From Inquilinus sp. Marseille-Q2685 (lineage in GTDB: Bacteria; Pseudomonadota; Alphaproteobacteria; DSM-16000; Inquilinaceae): a stretch of DNA of 64,000 bases. The notes under the pieces were generated by a model that saw only the letters and a list, made by a program, of their open reading frames with translations, was not told the origin of the DNA and made no database searches. Shown piece after piece: positions 42,945 to 53,038 of this stretch. The stretch spans positions 746,001 through 810,000 of the forward strand of contig NZ_CAKAKL010000002.1 in assembly GCF_916619195.1 (NCBI RefSeq), read 5' to 3'. The first letter of the stretch is position 1, and every line of letters starts with the position of its first letter. Both the position numbers and the translations under genes were made by a program.

Positions 42945-43745
42945 ATGGTCGATGATATCGTCAATGCCGGAACTCCCTCTGCCGCTTCGCCGGCCACGGA
43001 CGAGGCCGACATTGCGATGCTGTCCGAGCTCGTGGGGTTCGCCCTGGAGCTGGCCCGCGGCTTCCAGGCCCAGGGCGTCGCCGCCCTTGAGGCCGGCGAT
43101 CTCGACCGCGCCGGGGAGGCGGAGACCCGCTTCAGCAGTCTCTTCCTCGGCATCCGCCGCGCCGTCGCCCTCAAGATGAAGCTGCGGGAGCAGCGGGAGA
43201 AGGCACAGCGCGAGGCCGAAAGCCGCAGGGGCCAGAAGGACGACCGGCGCCGCGCCGTCGCCGAGCGCCTCTCCCGCGCCATCGCCGCCGAGAAGCCCGA
43301 GGCCAAGGAAAGGCTCACCGCCGAGCTCTGGGAACGGCTCACCGAGGACGAGCGCATCGACGCCGACCTCGCCGACACCGCCCTGCCGGTCGAGGTCCTG
43401 ATCCAGCGTCTCCGCTGCGAGATCGGCCTCTTCCGCCGCTCCTTCGACCACGACGGAACCGCCGGCACCGATGACGCCGGCCCGAAGCCGCCGGGCGGGA
43501 CCATCGGCAGGATCGCCACCCCGCCGCCGCGGGCCACGTCGGTCCCCGACGAGCCCGTCATCCGGGCCAGCGATCTCGGCGGATCCGAAGGCGAGCACCG
43601 GCGGCACGACCTCGCCGCCGGTGAGGTCTGCGACGGGTCGGGTAACGTCGTCCGCACCCTGCCCGTATCCGCCCGGCCCCGGCGCTGCGATCCAACCGGC
43701 ATCGCGCCGCCAGCCCCCCGGCCGCCGCCCGACCGGCGAACATAG
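42945..43745 (+). CDS. SOS-controlled protein of unknown function, helical and highly charged
   Basis: This 266-residue protein matches no function I recognise. Residues about 25-165 are predicted helical: SELVGFALELARGFQAQG, then ALEAGDLDRAGEAETRFSSL, then a strongly charged segment rich in Arg, Glu and Lys (KLREQREKAQREAESRRGQK) that could be a coiled coil. The last 90 residues are Pro, Gly and Arg rich and probably disordered. It has no signal peptide or membrane segment. ATG at 42945 is preferred because the ATG at 42918 lies inside the promoter. The LexA-box promoter directly in front predicts induction by DNA damage. Its orientation matches uvrB and uvrC. Confidence 0.75.
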   Translation: MVDDIVNAGTPSAASPATDEADIAMLSELVGFALELARGFQAQGVAALEAGDLDRAGEAETRFSSLFLGIRRAVALKMKLREQREKAQREAESRRGQKDDRRRAVAERLSRAIAAEKPEAKERLTAELWERLTEDERIDADLADTALPVEVLIQRLRCEIGLFRRSFDHDGTAGTDDAGPKPPGGTIGRIATPPPRATSVPDEPVIRASDLGGSEGEHRRHDLAAGEVCDGSGNVVRTLPVSARPRRCDPTGIAPPAPRPPPDRRT

Positions 43746-43840
43746 GTCTGAGCGGATCGCCGCCCGTGCCTGCCCGCGATGCGAATCGCAGCGCAGATAC
43801 GGGATCTCGGCGCTGCTCCCTCCGTCGGTCGGAGACCGTG

Positions 43841-43868
43841 GGTTGGGTTCGCCAGGGCGGACCCAACC
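43841..43868. repeat. Short palindromic repeat (type D)
   Basis: GGTTGGGT (43841-43848) pairs with ACCCAACC (43861-43868) and the interior CGCC/GGCG extends the stem. A related hairpin is found at 61861-61896. It lies about 95 bp after the SOS-controlled gene and could serve as its terminator or be a dispersed repeat. Confidence 0.6.
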
Positions 43869-43882
43869 GCATGAAAGAGAAT

Positions 43883-44201
43883 TGTCATCCTCGGGCTTGA
43901 CCCGCGGCTGTCCGGTTGAGGTTCAGCAGCAACCAGCGGAAGAACTTCAGATCATGACCTTCTATTTATAACTGTCATGCCCGGGCTTGACTCGGGCATC
44001 CAGGAATGTCGATGCCGCTCCGGGCGGCCCCTGGATCGCCGGGTCAAGCCCGGCGATGACAATATAAATTGAGCCCTACTCCTCGTCCGCACCCCGAAAC
44101 CCCTCAACCGGACAGCCGTGAGCTTGACCCGAGGATCCAGGGGCCGCCAGAGCGGCTCTCGGTGGCCCTGGATTGCCCGGTCAAGCCGGGCAATGACAGA
44201 A
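43883..44201. repeat. Cluster of nested REP-like elements (type C)
   Basis: An outer REP arm starts at 43883 (TGTCATCCTCGGGCTTGACC), is interrupted at 43905, and appears to resume at 44123 with CTTGACCCGAGGATCCAGG, ending at 44201 with GTCAAGCCGGGCAATGACA. A complete inner REP occupies 43973-44061. The arms match those at 34082-34161. Together with flanking sequence the cluster fills most of the 607-bp gap between the SOS-controlled gene and uvrB; no gene is present in it. Confidence 0.8.
43905..44118. mobile_element. Putative 214-bp MITE-like insertion in a REP element
   Basis: CGGCTGTCCGGTTGAGG (43905-43921) and its exact reverse complement (44102-44118) form 17-bp terminal inverted repeats. 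The 9-mer CTTGACCCG flanks the unit on both sides (43896-43904, and 44123-44131 after four extra bases), resembling a target duplication. The flanking sequences together rebuild one REP element. There is no coding capacity, so mobilisation would need a transposase in trans. The alternative is recombination between REP copies. Confidence 0.5.
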
Positions 44202-44248
44202 AGGGGGAACCTTCTGGTCTCTGAAACTCGGAGCCCAGCGCTCCCCGC

Positions 44249-44277
44249 TTGACGTCATGTTCCCCCTATGTTCCTAT
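44249..44277 (+). promoter_or_regulatory. uvrB SOS promoter with LexA box
   Basis: TTGACG (44249-44254) and TCCTAT (44272-44277) are 17 bp apart, and the LexA box GTTC-CCCCTAT-GTTC (44259-44273) lies in the spacer. This explains DNA-damage induction of uvrB, known in other alphaproteobacteria. The predicted transcript starts near 44284, so translation begins at the ATG at 44353. Confidence 0.88.
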
Positions 44278-44352
44278 CGACGCTCCAACCCTTCGCGTTC
44301 CGCTTCGCCGGCGGCCCTTCCCCTCCGCCCCTGCCGGACCGATAGTGTCGAC

Positions 44353-46578
<2,226 letters not shown>

Positions 46579-46582
46579 GCCG

Positions 46583-47383
46583 ATGAGCCCTGCCGAACGT
46601 CCCCTGCCGCCGACCGGCCGGGCCATGCCGCGCGTCGCCGTCGTCACCGGCGCCGCCAAGCGGATCGGCCGGGCGATCGCGATCGACCTCGCCAGCCATG
46701 GCTGGCGGGTGGCGATCACCTACCACAGCTCCGCCGAGGAGGCGGCGCAGACGGTGCGCGACATCGAGGCGGCCGGGGCGCAGGGCGTGGCGATCCAGGC
46801 CGACCTGACCGACGAGGCCCAGGTCGAGACGGTCATCCCGAAGGCCGCGGCGGCGCTTGGATCCGTGTCGCTGCTGGTCAACAACGCCTCGGCCTTCCGC
46901 ATGGACACGGTGGCGACGGCGACACGGGCCAGCTGGGACGAGCATCTCGAGACCAATCTGCGCGCGCCCCTGGTGCTGACCCTGGCGCTGGCGCGGCAGC
47001 TGCCGGCAGACTGGCCGGGCAACGTCGTCAACATGCTCGACCAGCGGGTGTGGAACCCGACCCCCTATTTCCTGTCCTACACCGTCGCCAAGATCGGGCT
47101 GTGGACCCTGACCCGCACCCTGGCCCAGGCGCTGGCGCCGCAGATCCGCGTCAACGGCATCGGCCCCGGCCCGACGCTGAAGAGCGATCGGCAGAGCGAG
47201 GAGCATTTCGCCCGGCAGTGGGACGCCGTGCCGCTGCGCCGGCCGACGGCGCCGCAGGAGATCTGCGATGCCATCCGCTTCATCCTGTCGGCGCCGGCGA
47301 TGACCGGGCAGATGATCGCGCTGGACGGCGGCGAGCATCTCGGCTGGGCCCAGCCCAGCCGCGGCATCGTGCCGATGGAATGA
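46583..47383 (+). CDS. SDR oxidoreductase, pteridine-reductase (FolM/PTR1)-like
   Basis: This 266-residue SDR has the cofactor loop TGAAKRIGRAIA; TGxxxRIG with a basic residue is typical of pteridine reductases and FolM and suggests NADPH use. The catalytic set is the Asp in NMLDQRV and the Tyr and Lys in SYTVAK. Substrates in this group are dihydrobiopterin, dihydromonapterin or dihydrofolate. The start at 46583 is four bases after the uvrB stop, so it is probably transcribed from the LexA-controlled uvrB promoter; whether that link is functional is unknown. Confidence 0.75.
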   Translation: MSPAERPLPPTGRAMPRVAVVTGAAKRIGRAIAIDLASHGWRVAITYHSSAEEAAQTVRDIEAAGAQGVAIQADLTDEAQVETVIPKAAAALGSVSLLVNNASAFRMDTVATATRASWDEHLETNLRAPLVLTLALARQLPADWPGNVVNMLDQRVWNPTPYFLSYTVAKIGLWTLTRTLAQALAPQIRVNGIGPGPTLKSDRQSEEHFARQWDAVPLRRPTAPQEICDAIRFILSAPAMTGQMIALDGGEHLGWAQPSRGIVPME

Positions 47384-47889
47384 ACGACATGGCCGGGCCG
47401 GCATTCGCATCGAAATTATCTCAAGCTTGCGATCGAACGCCCTTGACCCGCTCCCTCCGTCGCGGCAGCCCGGGGCTGCCCGCGATGCTGCGCCCGGACG
47501 CCGCAGGCAACCGCTCTGCGGTAGTCGCTATCGCCTTGGATTTCCTGGCCTCGCCGCTTCGCCACGACCGGGAGTTGTGCACAGGCGAAATCCGAATCGG
47601 AGACGTCCGCAATTTTCCGGCCCGCACATAGCGTGTGATGCTTCTGTTTCAACTTGACTTGGAATTTGTCTCTATTTCTCAATAGCTTAGATTTTTTGCC
47701 TATTTTTTGAGCAACAACGATGACACTTAGGCGGCGCCTCGATTGCGGGTCGTTCGCAGACGGTTCCCCACAAAGTTATCCACAGATTCGGTGGATATCA
47801 CCGAAGCGTCATCGCCCCGCTTCGCCGACTCAGTTGGACGTTCACGATCCGGTCTAGACGCCGCGCCCGGACCGGCCGACATTGCGGCC
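47384..47889. other. Upstream region of uvrC: A+T-rich tract, DnaA box and dyad
   Basis: This 506-bp gap holds no convincing gene. The tract 47635-47725 is strongly A+T-rich, with near-repeats ATTTTTTGCC and ATTTTTTGAG and a possible -35 TTGACT at 47654-47659 without a good -10. TTATCCACA at 47776-47784 is a perfect consensus DnaA box. A second dyad, TTCGGTG-GATAT-CACCGAA, lies at 47787-47805. A palindrome GGCAGCCC-G-GGGCTGCC occurs near 47464-47480. No LexA box was found here, unlike uvrB. Confidence 0.6.
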
Positions 47890-49821
47890 ATGAGCGACAC
47901 CGTCACCGACCTTCCGCCCGGCAGCCCGCCACCCGAGCGCCCGAAGCCCGCGGGCCGTTCGAAGGCGCGGGCGCATAGCATCGCCGACGGAGTCGCGGTG
48001 ATCCAGGCCCATCTGCGCACCCTGCCCAGCTCGCCCGGCGTCTACCGGATGCTCGACGAGGCCGGCAACGCCCTCTATGTCGGCAAGGCGCGCAACCTGA
48101 AGAAGCGGGTCTTCGCCTACACCCAGACCGGCAAGCAGCCGGCGCGCCTCCTGCGCATGATCGCCGACACGGTCGCCATGGAATTCGTGGTGACCCGGTC
48201 CGAGGTCGAGGCGCTGCTGCTCGAAGCCAACCTGATCAAGCGGCTGAAGCCCCGCTACAACGTGGTGATGCGGGACGACAAGACCTTCCCGCACATCATG
48301 ATCTCCGGCGACCACGCCTTCCCGCGGATCGCCAAGCACCGCGGCGCGACGGGGCCGAGCGGCCAGTTCTTCGGCCCCTTCGCCTCGGCCGGGTCGGTCA
48401 ACCGCACCATCACCGCGCTGCAGCGCGCCTTCCTGCTGCGCAACTGCTCGGATTCGGTGTTCTCCAGCCGCAGCCGGCCCTGCCTGCAGTACCAGATCAA
48501 GCGCTGCACCGCCCCCTGCGTCGGCTACGTCACCGAGGCGCAGTATGCCGAGCAGGTGGCGAGCGCGGTCGACTTCCTGAGCGGCCGCAGCCAGGGCGTG
48601 CAGGCCCGCTTCGCCGAGCAGATGATGGCGGCCAGCGAGCGGCTGGATTTCGAGCAGGCGGCGCGCTGGCGCGACCGCATCCGGGCCCTGACCAACGTCC
48701 AGTCGCATCAGGACATCAATGTCGAGGGCATCGGCGACGCCGACGCGCTGGCGATCCACGAGGCCGGCGGCCACAGCTGCGTCCAGGTCTATTTCTTCCG
48801 CGGCGGCCGCAACTACGGCACCCGCGCTTATTTCCCGAGCCATGACAAGTCGGCGGAGCCGGCCGAGATCCTGGCCGCCTTCCTGGGCCAGTTCTACGAC
48901 AACCATCCGCCGCCGCCCCTGGTGCTCTTGAGCCACGAGGTGGCCGAGACCGAGCTGCTGGCCGAGGCGCTGACCCTGAAGGCCGACCGCCGGGTCGAGA
49001 TCGCGGTGCCGAAGCGCGGCGACAAGCGGCGGCTGATCGAGCATGCGCTGAACAACGCCCGCGAGGCGCTGGGCCGCCGCATGGCCGAGAGCGCGACCCA
49101 GGCGGTGCTGCTGGAGGGCGTGGCCCGGGTCTTCGGCCTCGACGCGCCGCCGCGCCGGATCGAGGTCTACGACAACAGCCATCTGGGCGGCACCAACGCG
49201 CTCGGCGCCATGATCGTCGCCGGGCCGGACGGCTTCATCAAAGCCGCCTACCGCAAGTTCAACATCAAGGGCGCGGTCACCCCCGGCGACGACTACGCGA
49301 TGATGCGCGAGGTGCTGACCCGCCGCTTCGCACGGGCGCTGAAGGAGGATCCGGACCGCGAGCAGGAGGGCTGGCCCGACCTGGTGCTGATCGACGGCGG
49401 CCAGGGCCAGCTGAACGTCGCCTGCGAGGTGTTCGCCGAACTCGGCCTGGCCGAGATCGCCCTGGTGTCGATCGCCAAGGGGCCGGACCGCGACGCGGGG
49501 CGGGAGCGCTTCTTCCTGCCGAACCGGCCGCCCTTCGGCCTGGAACCGAAGGACCCGGTGCTGTATTTCCTGCAGCGGCTGCGCGACGAAGCCCACCGCT
49601 TCGTCATCGGCGGCCAGCGCACCCGGCGCGCGGGCGACATCACCAGGTCGCCGATCGACGAGATCCCGGGCATCGGCCCGCGCCGCAAGAAGGCGCTGCT
49701 GCTGCATTTCGGCTCGGCCCGCGAGGTCAGCCGCGCCAGCCTGCAGGACCTCGAGGCGGTCGACGGCATCAGCAAGGCGGTCGCAAGCCTCATCTACCGA
49801 CATTTCCATCCCGACGCCTGA
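47890..49821 (+). CDS. uvrC: Excinuclease ABC subunit C
   Basis: This 643-residue nuclease makes both incisions in nucleotide excision repair. The N-terminal GIY-YIG domain is seen as [29 protein letters not shown] cysteine-containing region ([15 protein letters not shown]) and a UVR motif ([14 protein letters not shown]) follow. The C-terminal RNase H-like part has [11 protein letters not shown] and [10 protein letters not shown] with catalytic Asp residues. Tandem HhH motifs ([18 protein letters not shown]) end the protein. The start at 47890 was chosen over a frame opening at 47743, which would place coding sequence over the DnaA box and dyad. pgsA follows 48 bp downstream. Confidence 0.95.
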   Translation: MSDTVTDLPPGSPPPERPKPAGRSKARAHSIADGVAVIQAHLRTLPSSPGVYRMLDEAGNALYVGKARNLKKRVFAYTQTGKQPARLLRMIADTVAMEFVVTRSEVEALLLEANLIKRLKPRYNVVMRDDKTFPHIMISGDHAFPRIAKHRGATGPSGQFFGPFASAGSVNRTITALQRAFLLRNCSDSVFSSRSRPCLQYQIKRCTAPCVGYVTEAQYAEQVASAVDFLSGRSQGVQARFAEQMMAASERLDFEQAARWRDRIRALTNVQSHQDINVEGIGDADALAIHEAGGHSCVQVYFFRGGRNYGTRAYFPSHDKSAEPAEILAAFLGQFYDNHPPPPLVLLSHEVAETELLAEALTLKADRRVEIAVPKRGDKRRLIEHALNNAREALGRRMAESATQAVLLEGVARVFGLDAPPRRIEVYDNSHLGGTNALGAMIVAGPDGFIKAAYRKFNIKGAVTPGDDYAMMREVLTRRFARALKEDPDREQEGWPDLVLIDGGQGQLNVACEVFAELGLAEIALVSIAKGPDRDAGRERFFLPNRPPFGLEPKDPVLYFLQRLRDEAHRFVIGGQRTRRAGDITRSPIDEIPGIGPRRKKALLLHFGSAREVSRASLQDLEAVDGISKAVASLIYRHFHPDA

Positions 49822-49869
49822 GGCGCCATGTGCTAGCGTTCGAAAGCCCCTGAAGTCAGTGCCGTCGCC

Positions 49870-50484
49870 ATGGTTACCAGCCTGCCGAACCTCCTGACCT
49901 ATTCGCGCATCGCGGCCATCCCCGTGCTGATCGCGCTGTTCTACGTGCCGGACGCCTGGGCTGCGTGGGCCTGTCTCGTGATCTACGCCGCCGCCGCCAT
50001 CACCGATTATTTCGATGGCAAGCTGGCGCGGGCCTGGAACGAGACCTCGCTGATCGGCCGGCTGCTCGATCCGATCGCCGACAAGATGCTGGTCACCGCG
50101 GTGCTGTTCATGCTGGCCGCCTTCGGCCGGCTGCAGGGTTGGTCGGTGATCCCGGCGGTGATCATCCTGCTGCGCGAGGTGCTGATCTCCGGCCTGCGCG
50201 AGTTCCTGGCCGGGATGAATGCGCGCGGCCTGCCGGTCACCGCGCTGGCCAAATGGAAGACCACGATCCAGATGCTGGCGATCGGTTTCCTGATCGTCGG
50301 CGATGCCGGCACCCGCGCCTTCGACGGCCAGGTGCCGGTGACCCAGATCGGCATCGCCGGGATCTGGGTCGCCGCGGTGCTGACGCTGGTGACCGGCTGG
50401 AGCTATCTGCGCGAGGGCGTGCGCCAGGCCATCACCGAAGATCCAGGTACGCCCCCGGCCAAGGCCGCCAGGACCACCGGTTGA
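49870..50484 (+). CDS. pgsA: CDP-diacylglycerol-glycerol-3-phosphate 3-phosphatidyltransferase
   Basis: This 204-residue membrane enzyme makes phosphatidylglycerophosphate, the first committed step to phosphatidylglycerol and cardiolipin. It contains the CDP-alcohol phosphotransferase motif ITDYFDGKLARAWNETSLIGRLLDPIADK (DG-x2-AR-x8-G-x3-D-x3-D, with metal-binding Asp residues). About four transmembrane helices follow. The placement after uvrC is conserved in many proteobacteria. Confidence 0.95.
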   Translation: MVTSLPNLLTYSRIAAIPVLIALFYVPDAWAAWACLVIYAAAAITDYFDGKLARAWNETSLIGRLLDPIADKMLVTAVLFMLAAFGRLQGWSVIPAVIILLREVLISGLREFLAGMNARGLPVTALAKWKTTIQMLAIGFLIVGDAGTRAFDGQVPVTQIGIAGIWVAAVLTLVTGWSYLREGVRQAITEDPGTPPAKAARTTG

Positions 50485-50489
50485 CCCCG

Positions 50490-50990
50490 ATGCGCGTGCT
50501 CGGCATCGCCGGCTGGAGCGGCAGCGGCAAGACCACGCTGCTGGCGAAGCTGATCCCGGCCCTGATCGGCCGCGGCCTGACCGTCTCCACCGTCAAGCAC
50601 GCCCATCACGATTTCGACATCGACCAGCCGGGCAAGGACAGCGGGCGCCACCGCGAGGCCGGGGCGACCGAGGTGCTGGTCTCCTCCGACCGGCGCTGGG
50701 CCCTGATGCACGAGCATCGCGGCGCCGCCGAGCCGCCGCTGGCGGCGCTGCTGGCGAAGCTGCAGCCGGTCGACCTGGTGCTGGTCGAAGGCTTCAAGCG
50801 AGAGGCTTATCCGAAGCTGGAGGTGTGGCGGGCCGCGACCGGCAAGCCGCCGCTGCATCCCGAGGATCCCGGCATTATCGCGGTGGCCAGCGACGGGCCG
50901 ATCGCCGACCCCGCCCTGCGGCGGCTGGACATCGACGACATCGAGGCGATCGCCGATTTCGTCGCCGACTTCGCCCGCAAGGCCGGCTGA
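50490..50990 (+). CDS. mobB: Molybdopterin-guanine dinucleotide biosynthesis protein B
   Basis: This is a 166-residue P-loop GTPase-like protein. [16 protein letters not shown] is the Walker A loop, followed by STVKHAHHDFDIDQPGKDS and VDLVLVEGFKREAYPKLEVWR, the MobB hallmarks. It assists conversion of molybdopterin to the guanine dinucleotide cofactor. It starts 5 bp after pgsA and ends 2 bp before moeA, so the three are co-transcribed. Confidence 0.92.
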   Translation: MRVLGIAGWSGSGKTTLLAKLIPALIGRGLTVSTVKHAHHDFDIDQPGKDSGRHREAGATEVLVSSDRRWALMHEHRGAAEPPLAALLAKLQPVDLVLVEGFKREAYPKLEVWRAATGKPPLHPEDPGIIAVASDGPIADPALRRLDIDDIEAIADFVADFARKAG

Positions 50991-50992
50991 GC

Positions 50993-52249
50993 GTGGCCAA
51001 GCTCTCCGACGACTGCTTCGCCCTGGGCGACCGGCTGCTGTCGGTCGAGGAGGCGGTGGCCGAGTTCCGCTCCCGCCTGGCCGCGGTCGCCGGGGCCGAG
51101 ACCGTGCCGCTCGCCGCGGCGGAGGACCGGTTCCTGGCCGGGGATCTGGTGGCAGACCGGCCGGTGCCGCCGCACGCCAACGCCGCGGTCGACGGCTACG
51201 CCGTTCATTTCGACGACCTGTCGCCCGGCTCTCCGACCACCTTGCCGGTGGTCGGCCGCGCCGCCGCCGGCCATCCGCTCGGCCGGCCCGGCCGGCGGGG
51301 CGAGGCGATCCGCATCTTCACCGGCGCGCCGCTGCCCGACGGGCCGGACACGGTGGTGATGCAGGAGGACTGCAGGGTCGCCGACCGCCGCGTGACGTTC
51401 CCGCCCGGCCTGCGGCGCGGCGCCCATGTCCGGCAGGCCGGCGACGACATCCGCGCCGGCGACACCGTGCTGACCGCCGGGTGCCGACTGGGCCCGGCCG
51501 AGATCGGCCTGGCCGCCTCGCTCGGCCGCGCCGCCCTGCCCGTTCGCCGGATGCTGCGGGTGGCGGTGCTGTCGACCGGCGACGAGGTGCGCGACCCGGG
51601 CCTGCCGGTGGCCGAGGGCCAGATCTACGACGCCAACCGCTATCTGCTGGCGGCGCTGCTGCGCCGGCTGGGCTGCGACGTCGCCGACCGCGGCATCGTG
51701 CCGGACCGGGCCGAGGCGGTGCGGTCGGCCCTTGTCGCCGCCGCGGCGGAAGCCGACGCCATCGTCACCTCCGGCGGCGTCTCGGTCGGCGACGAGGATC
51801 ACGTCAAGGCGGCGCTGGAGGCGGCGGGCGGCCAGCTGCACCACTGGCGCCTGGCGATCAAGCCGGGCAAGCCGGTGGCGCTGGGCCAGCTCGGCGACGT
51901 GCCGTTGCTGGGCCTGCCCGGCAATCCGGTCGCGGCGATGGTGACCTTCCTGCTGGTGGCGCGGCCGCTGCTGCTGCACCTGGCCGGCGCCGAGCCGACG
52001 CCGCTGCGCCGCTTCCCGGTCGCCGCCGGCTTCGCCCACGGCAAGAAGACGGGCCGCCGCGAGTTCCTGCGCGCGGTGCTGGAGACGGGCCCGTCCGGCA
52101 CCCTGGTCGCCCGCCGCCACGGCCGGGAGGGCTCCGGCATGTTGAGCTCCCTCGCCGGCGCCGAAGGGCTGGTCGAGCTGCCGGAGGACGTCACCGCCGT
52201 GGCGCCGGGCGATCCGGTTGCCTATATCCCGTTGAGCGCCCTGATCTGA
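50993..52249 (+). CDS. moeA: Molybdopterin molybdenumtransferase
   Basis: This 418-residue enzyme inserts molybdate into adenylylated molybdopterin. It has PPHANAAVDGYAVHFDDL near residue 60, IFTGAPLPDGPDTVVMQED, then the MoCF-binding domain VLSTGDEVRDPG, TSGGVSVGDEDH and GLPGNPVAAM. It starts with GTG at 50993, two bases after mobB; no better ATG is available in frame before the conserved N-terminus. Length is normal for the family. Confidence 0.93.
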   Translation: MAKLSDDCFALGDRLLSVEEAVAEFRSRLAAVAGAETVPLAAAEDRFLAGDLVADRPVPPHANAAVDGYAVHFDDLSPGSPTTLPVVGRAAAGHPLGRPGRRGEAIRIFTGAPLPDGPDTVVMQEDCRVADRRVTFPPGLRRGAHVRQAGDDIRAGDTVLTAGCRLGPAEIGLAASLGRAALPVRRMLRVAVLSTGDEVRDPGLPVAEGQIYDANRYLLAALLRRLGCDVADRGIVPDRAEAVRSALVAAAAEADAIVTSGGVSVGDEDHVKAALEAAGGQLHHWRLAIKPGKPVALGQLGDVPLLGLPGNPVAAMVTFLLVARPLLLHLAGAEPTPLRRFPVAAGFAHGKKTGRREFLRAVLETGPSGTLVARRHGREGSGMLSSLAGAEGLVELPEDVTAVAPGDPVAYIPLSALI

Positions 52250-52257
52250 GAACCGGC

Positions 52258-52509
52258 ATGAAGCTCCTGTATTTCGCCTGGGTCCGCAGCAAGATCGGCA
52301 CGGCCGCCGAGACGGTGTCGCCGCCGGAGTCGGTGCGCGACGTCGCCGGCCTCCTGGATTGGCTGCGCGCCCGCGGCGCCGGCTATGCCGACGCCCTGGC
52401 CAATCCGGCGGTGATCCGGGTCGCGGTCAACCAGCGTTTCGCCAGGCCGACCGACCCGGTGGCACCGGGCGACGAGATCGGCATCTTCCCGCCGGTCACG
52501 GGGGGCTGA
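52258..52509 (+). CDS. moaD: Molybdopterin synthase small subunit
   Basis: This 83-residue ubiquitin-fold protein ends in Gly-Gly (FPPVTGG), the C-terminus that is thiocarboxylated to donate sulfur to precursor Z. The N-terminus MKLLYFAWVRSKIGTAAE is typical. It starts 8 bp after moeA and its stop is followed one base later by moaE, with which it forms the MoaD2-MoaE2 complex. Confidence 0.95.
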   Translation: MKLLYFAWVRSKIGTAAETVSPPESVRDVAGLLDWLRARGAGYADALANPAVIRVAVNQRFARPTDPVAPGDEIGIFPPVTGG

Positions 52510-52510
52510 G

Positions 52511-52960
52511 ATGGCGGTGCGCGTGCAGGAAGCCGATTTCGATCCCGGCGCCGAGATGGCCGCGCTGTCGGACGGCCGCACCGATGTCGGCGGCGTCGCC
52601 TGCTTCGTCGGGCTGGTGCGCGACATCGCCGGCGGCACCGCGGTCACGGCGATGACGCTGGAGCACTATCCCGGCATGACCGAGCGCCAGCTGGCCGAGA
52701 TCGAGGCCGAGGCGCGGGACCGCTGGCCGCTCCTGGAGGTGCGGATCGTCCATCGCGTCGGCCGGCTGGGGCCGGGCGACCGGATCATGTTCTGCGGCGT
52801 CGCCTCGGCCCATCGCGGCGCCGCCTTCGAGGCCTGCGCCTTCCTGATGGACTGGCTGAAGACCAAGGCCCCCTTCTGGAAGAAGGAGGAGACGCCGCAA
52901 GGCGAGCGCTGGGTCGAGGCCCGCGCCGAGGACGACGAGGCCGCGGCGCGCTGGCGCTGA
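52511..52960 (+). CDS. moaE: Molybdopterin synthase catalytic subunit
   Basis: This is a 149-residue protein with the MoaE motifs GGVACFVGLVRD, LEHYPGMTERQL, VRIVHRVGRLGPGD, and the catalytic region DWLKTKAPFWKKEETPQGERWVEA, which contains the active-site lysines. It receives the MoaD thiocarboxylate and forms the dithiolene of molybdopterin. It is the last gene of the uvrC-pgsA-mobB-moeA-moaD-moaE series. Confidence 0.95.
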   Translation: MAVRVQEADFDPGAEMAALSDGRTDVGGVACFVGLVRDIAGGTAVTAMTLEHYPGMTERQLAEIEAEARDRWPLLEVRIVHRVGRLGPGDRIMFCGVASAHRGAAFEACAFLMDWLKTKAPFWKKEETPQGERWVEARAEDDEAAARWR

Positions 52961-53038
52961 CGGCAGTCCTGCCGACTCCACGCTTCTCATCGTGCCGGCG
53001 GCGGTGTAGCCCCGACGGTAACGAAGGGGAAACGCAAC

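Noticed and set aside
39762-43745. Very long plus-strand open frame of about 1,300 codons
   Set aside because: It runs antisense through the sigma factor, YCII and DHA2 genes and out of frame through dusB. Only its last part (from 42945) has a promoter, a plausible start and protein-like composition. High GC makes such empty frames common.
43883-44201. CRISPR array
   Set aside because: The repeats are inverted, of different lengths and irregularly spaced, and no cas genes are present.
47635-47889. Chromosomal replication origin
   Set aside because: There is only one perfect DnaA box and none of the usual origin neighbours (dnaA, parAB, gidA, hemE), so it is recorded as a candidate regulatory region rather than oriC.
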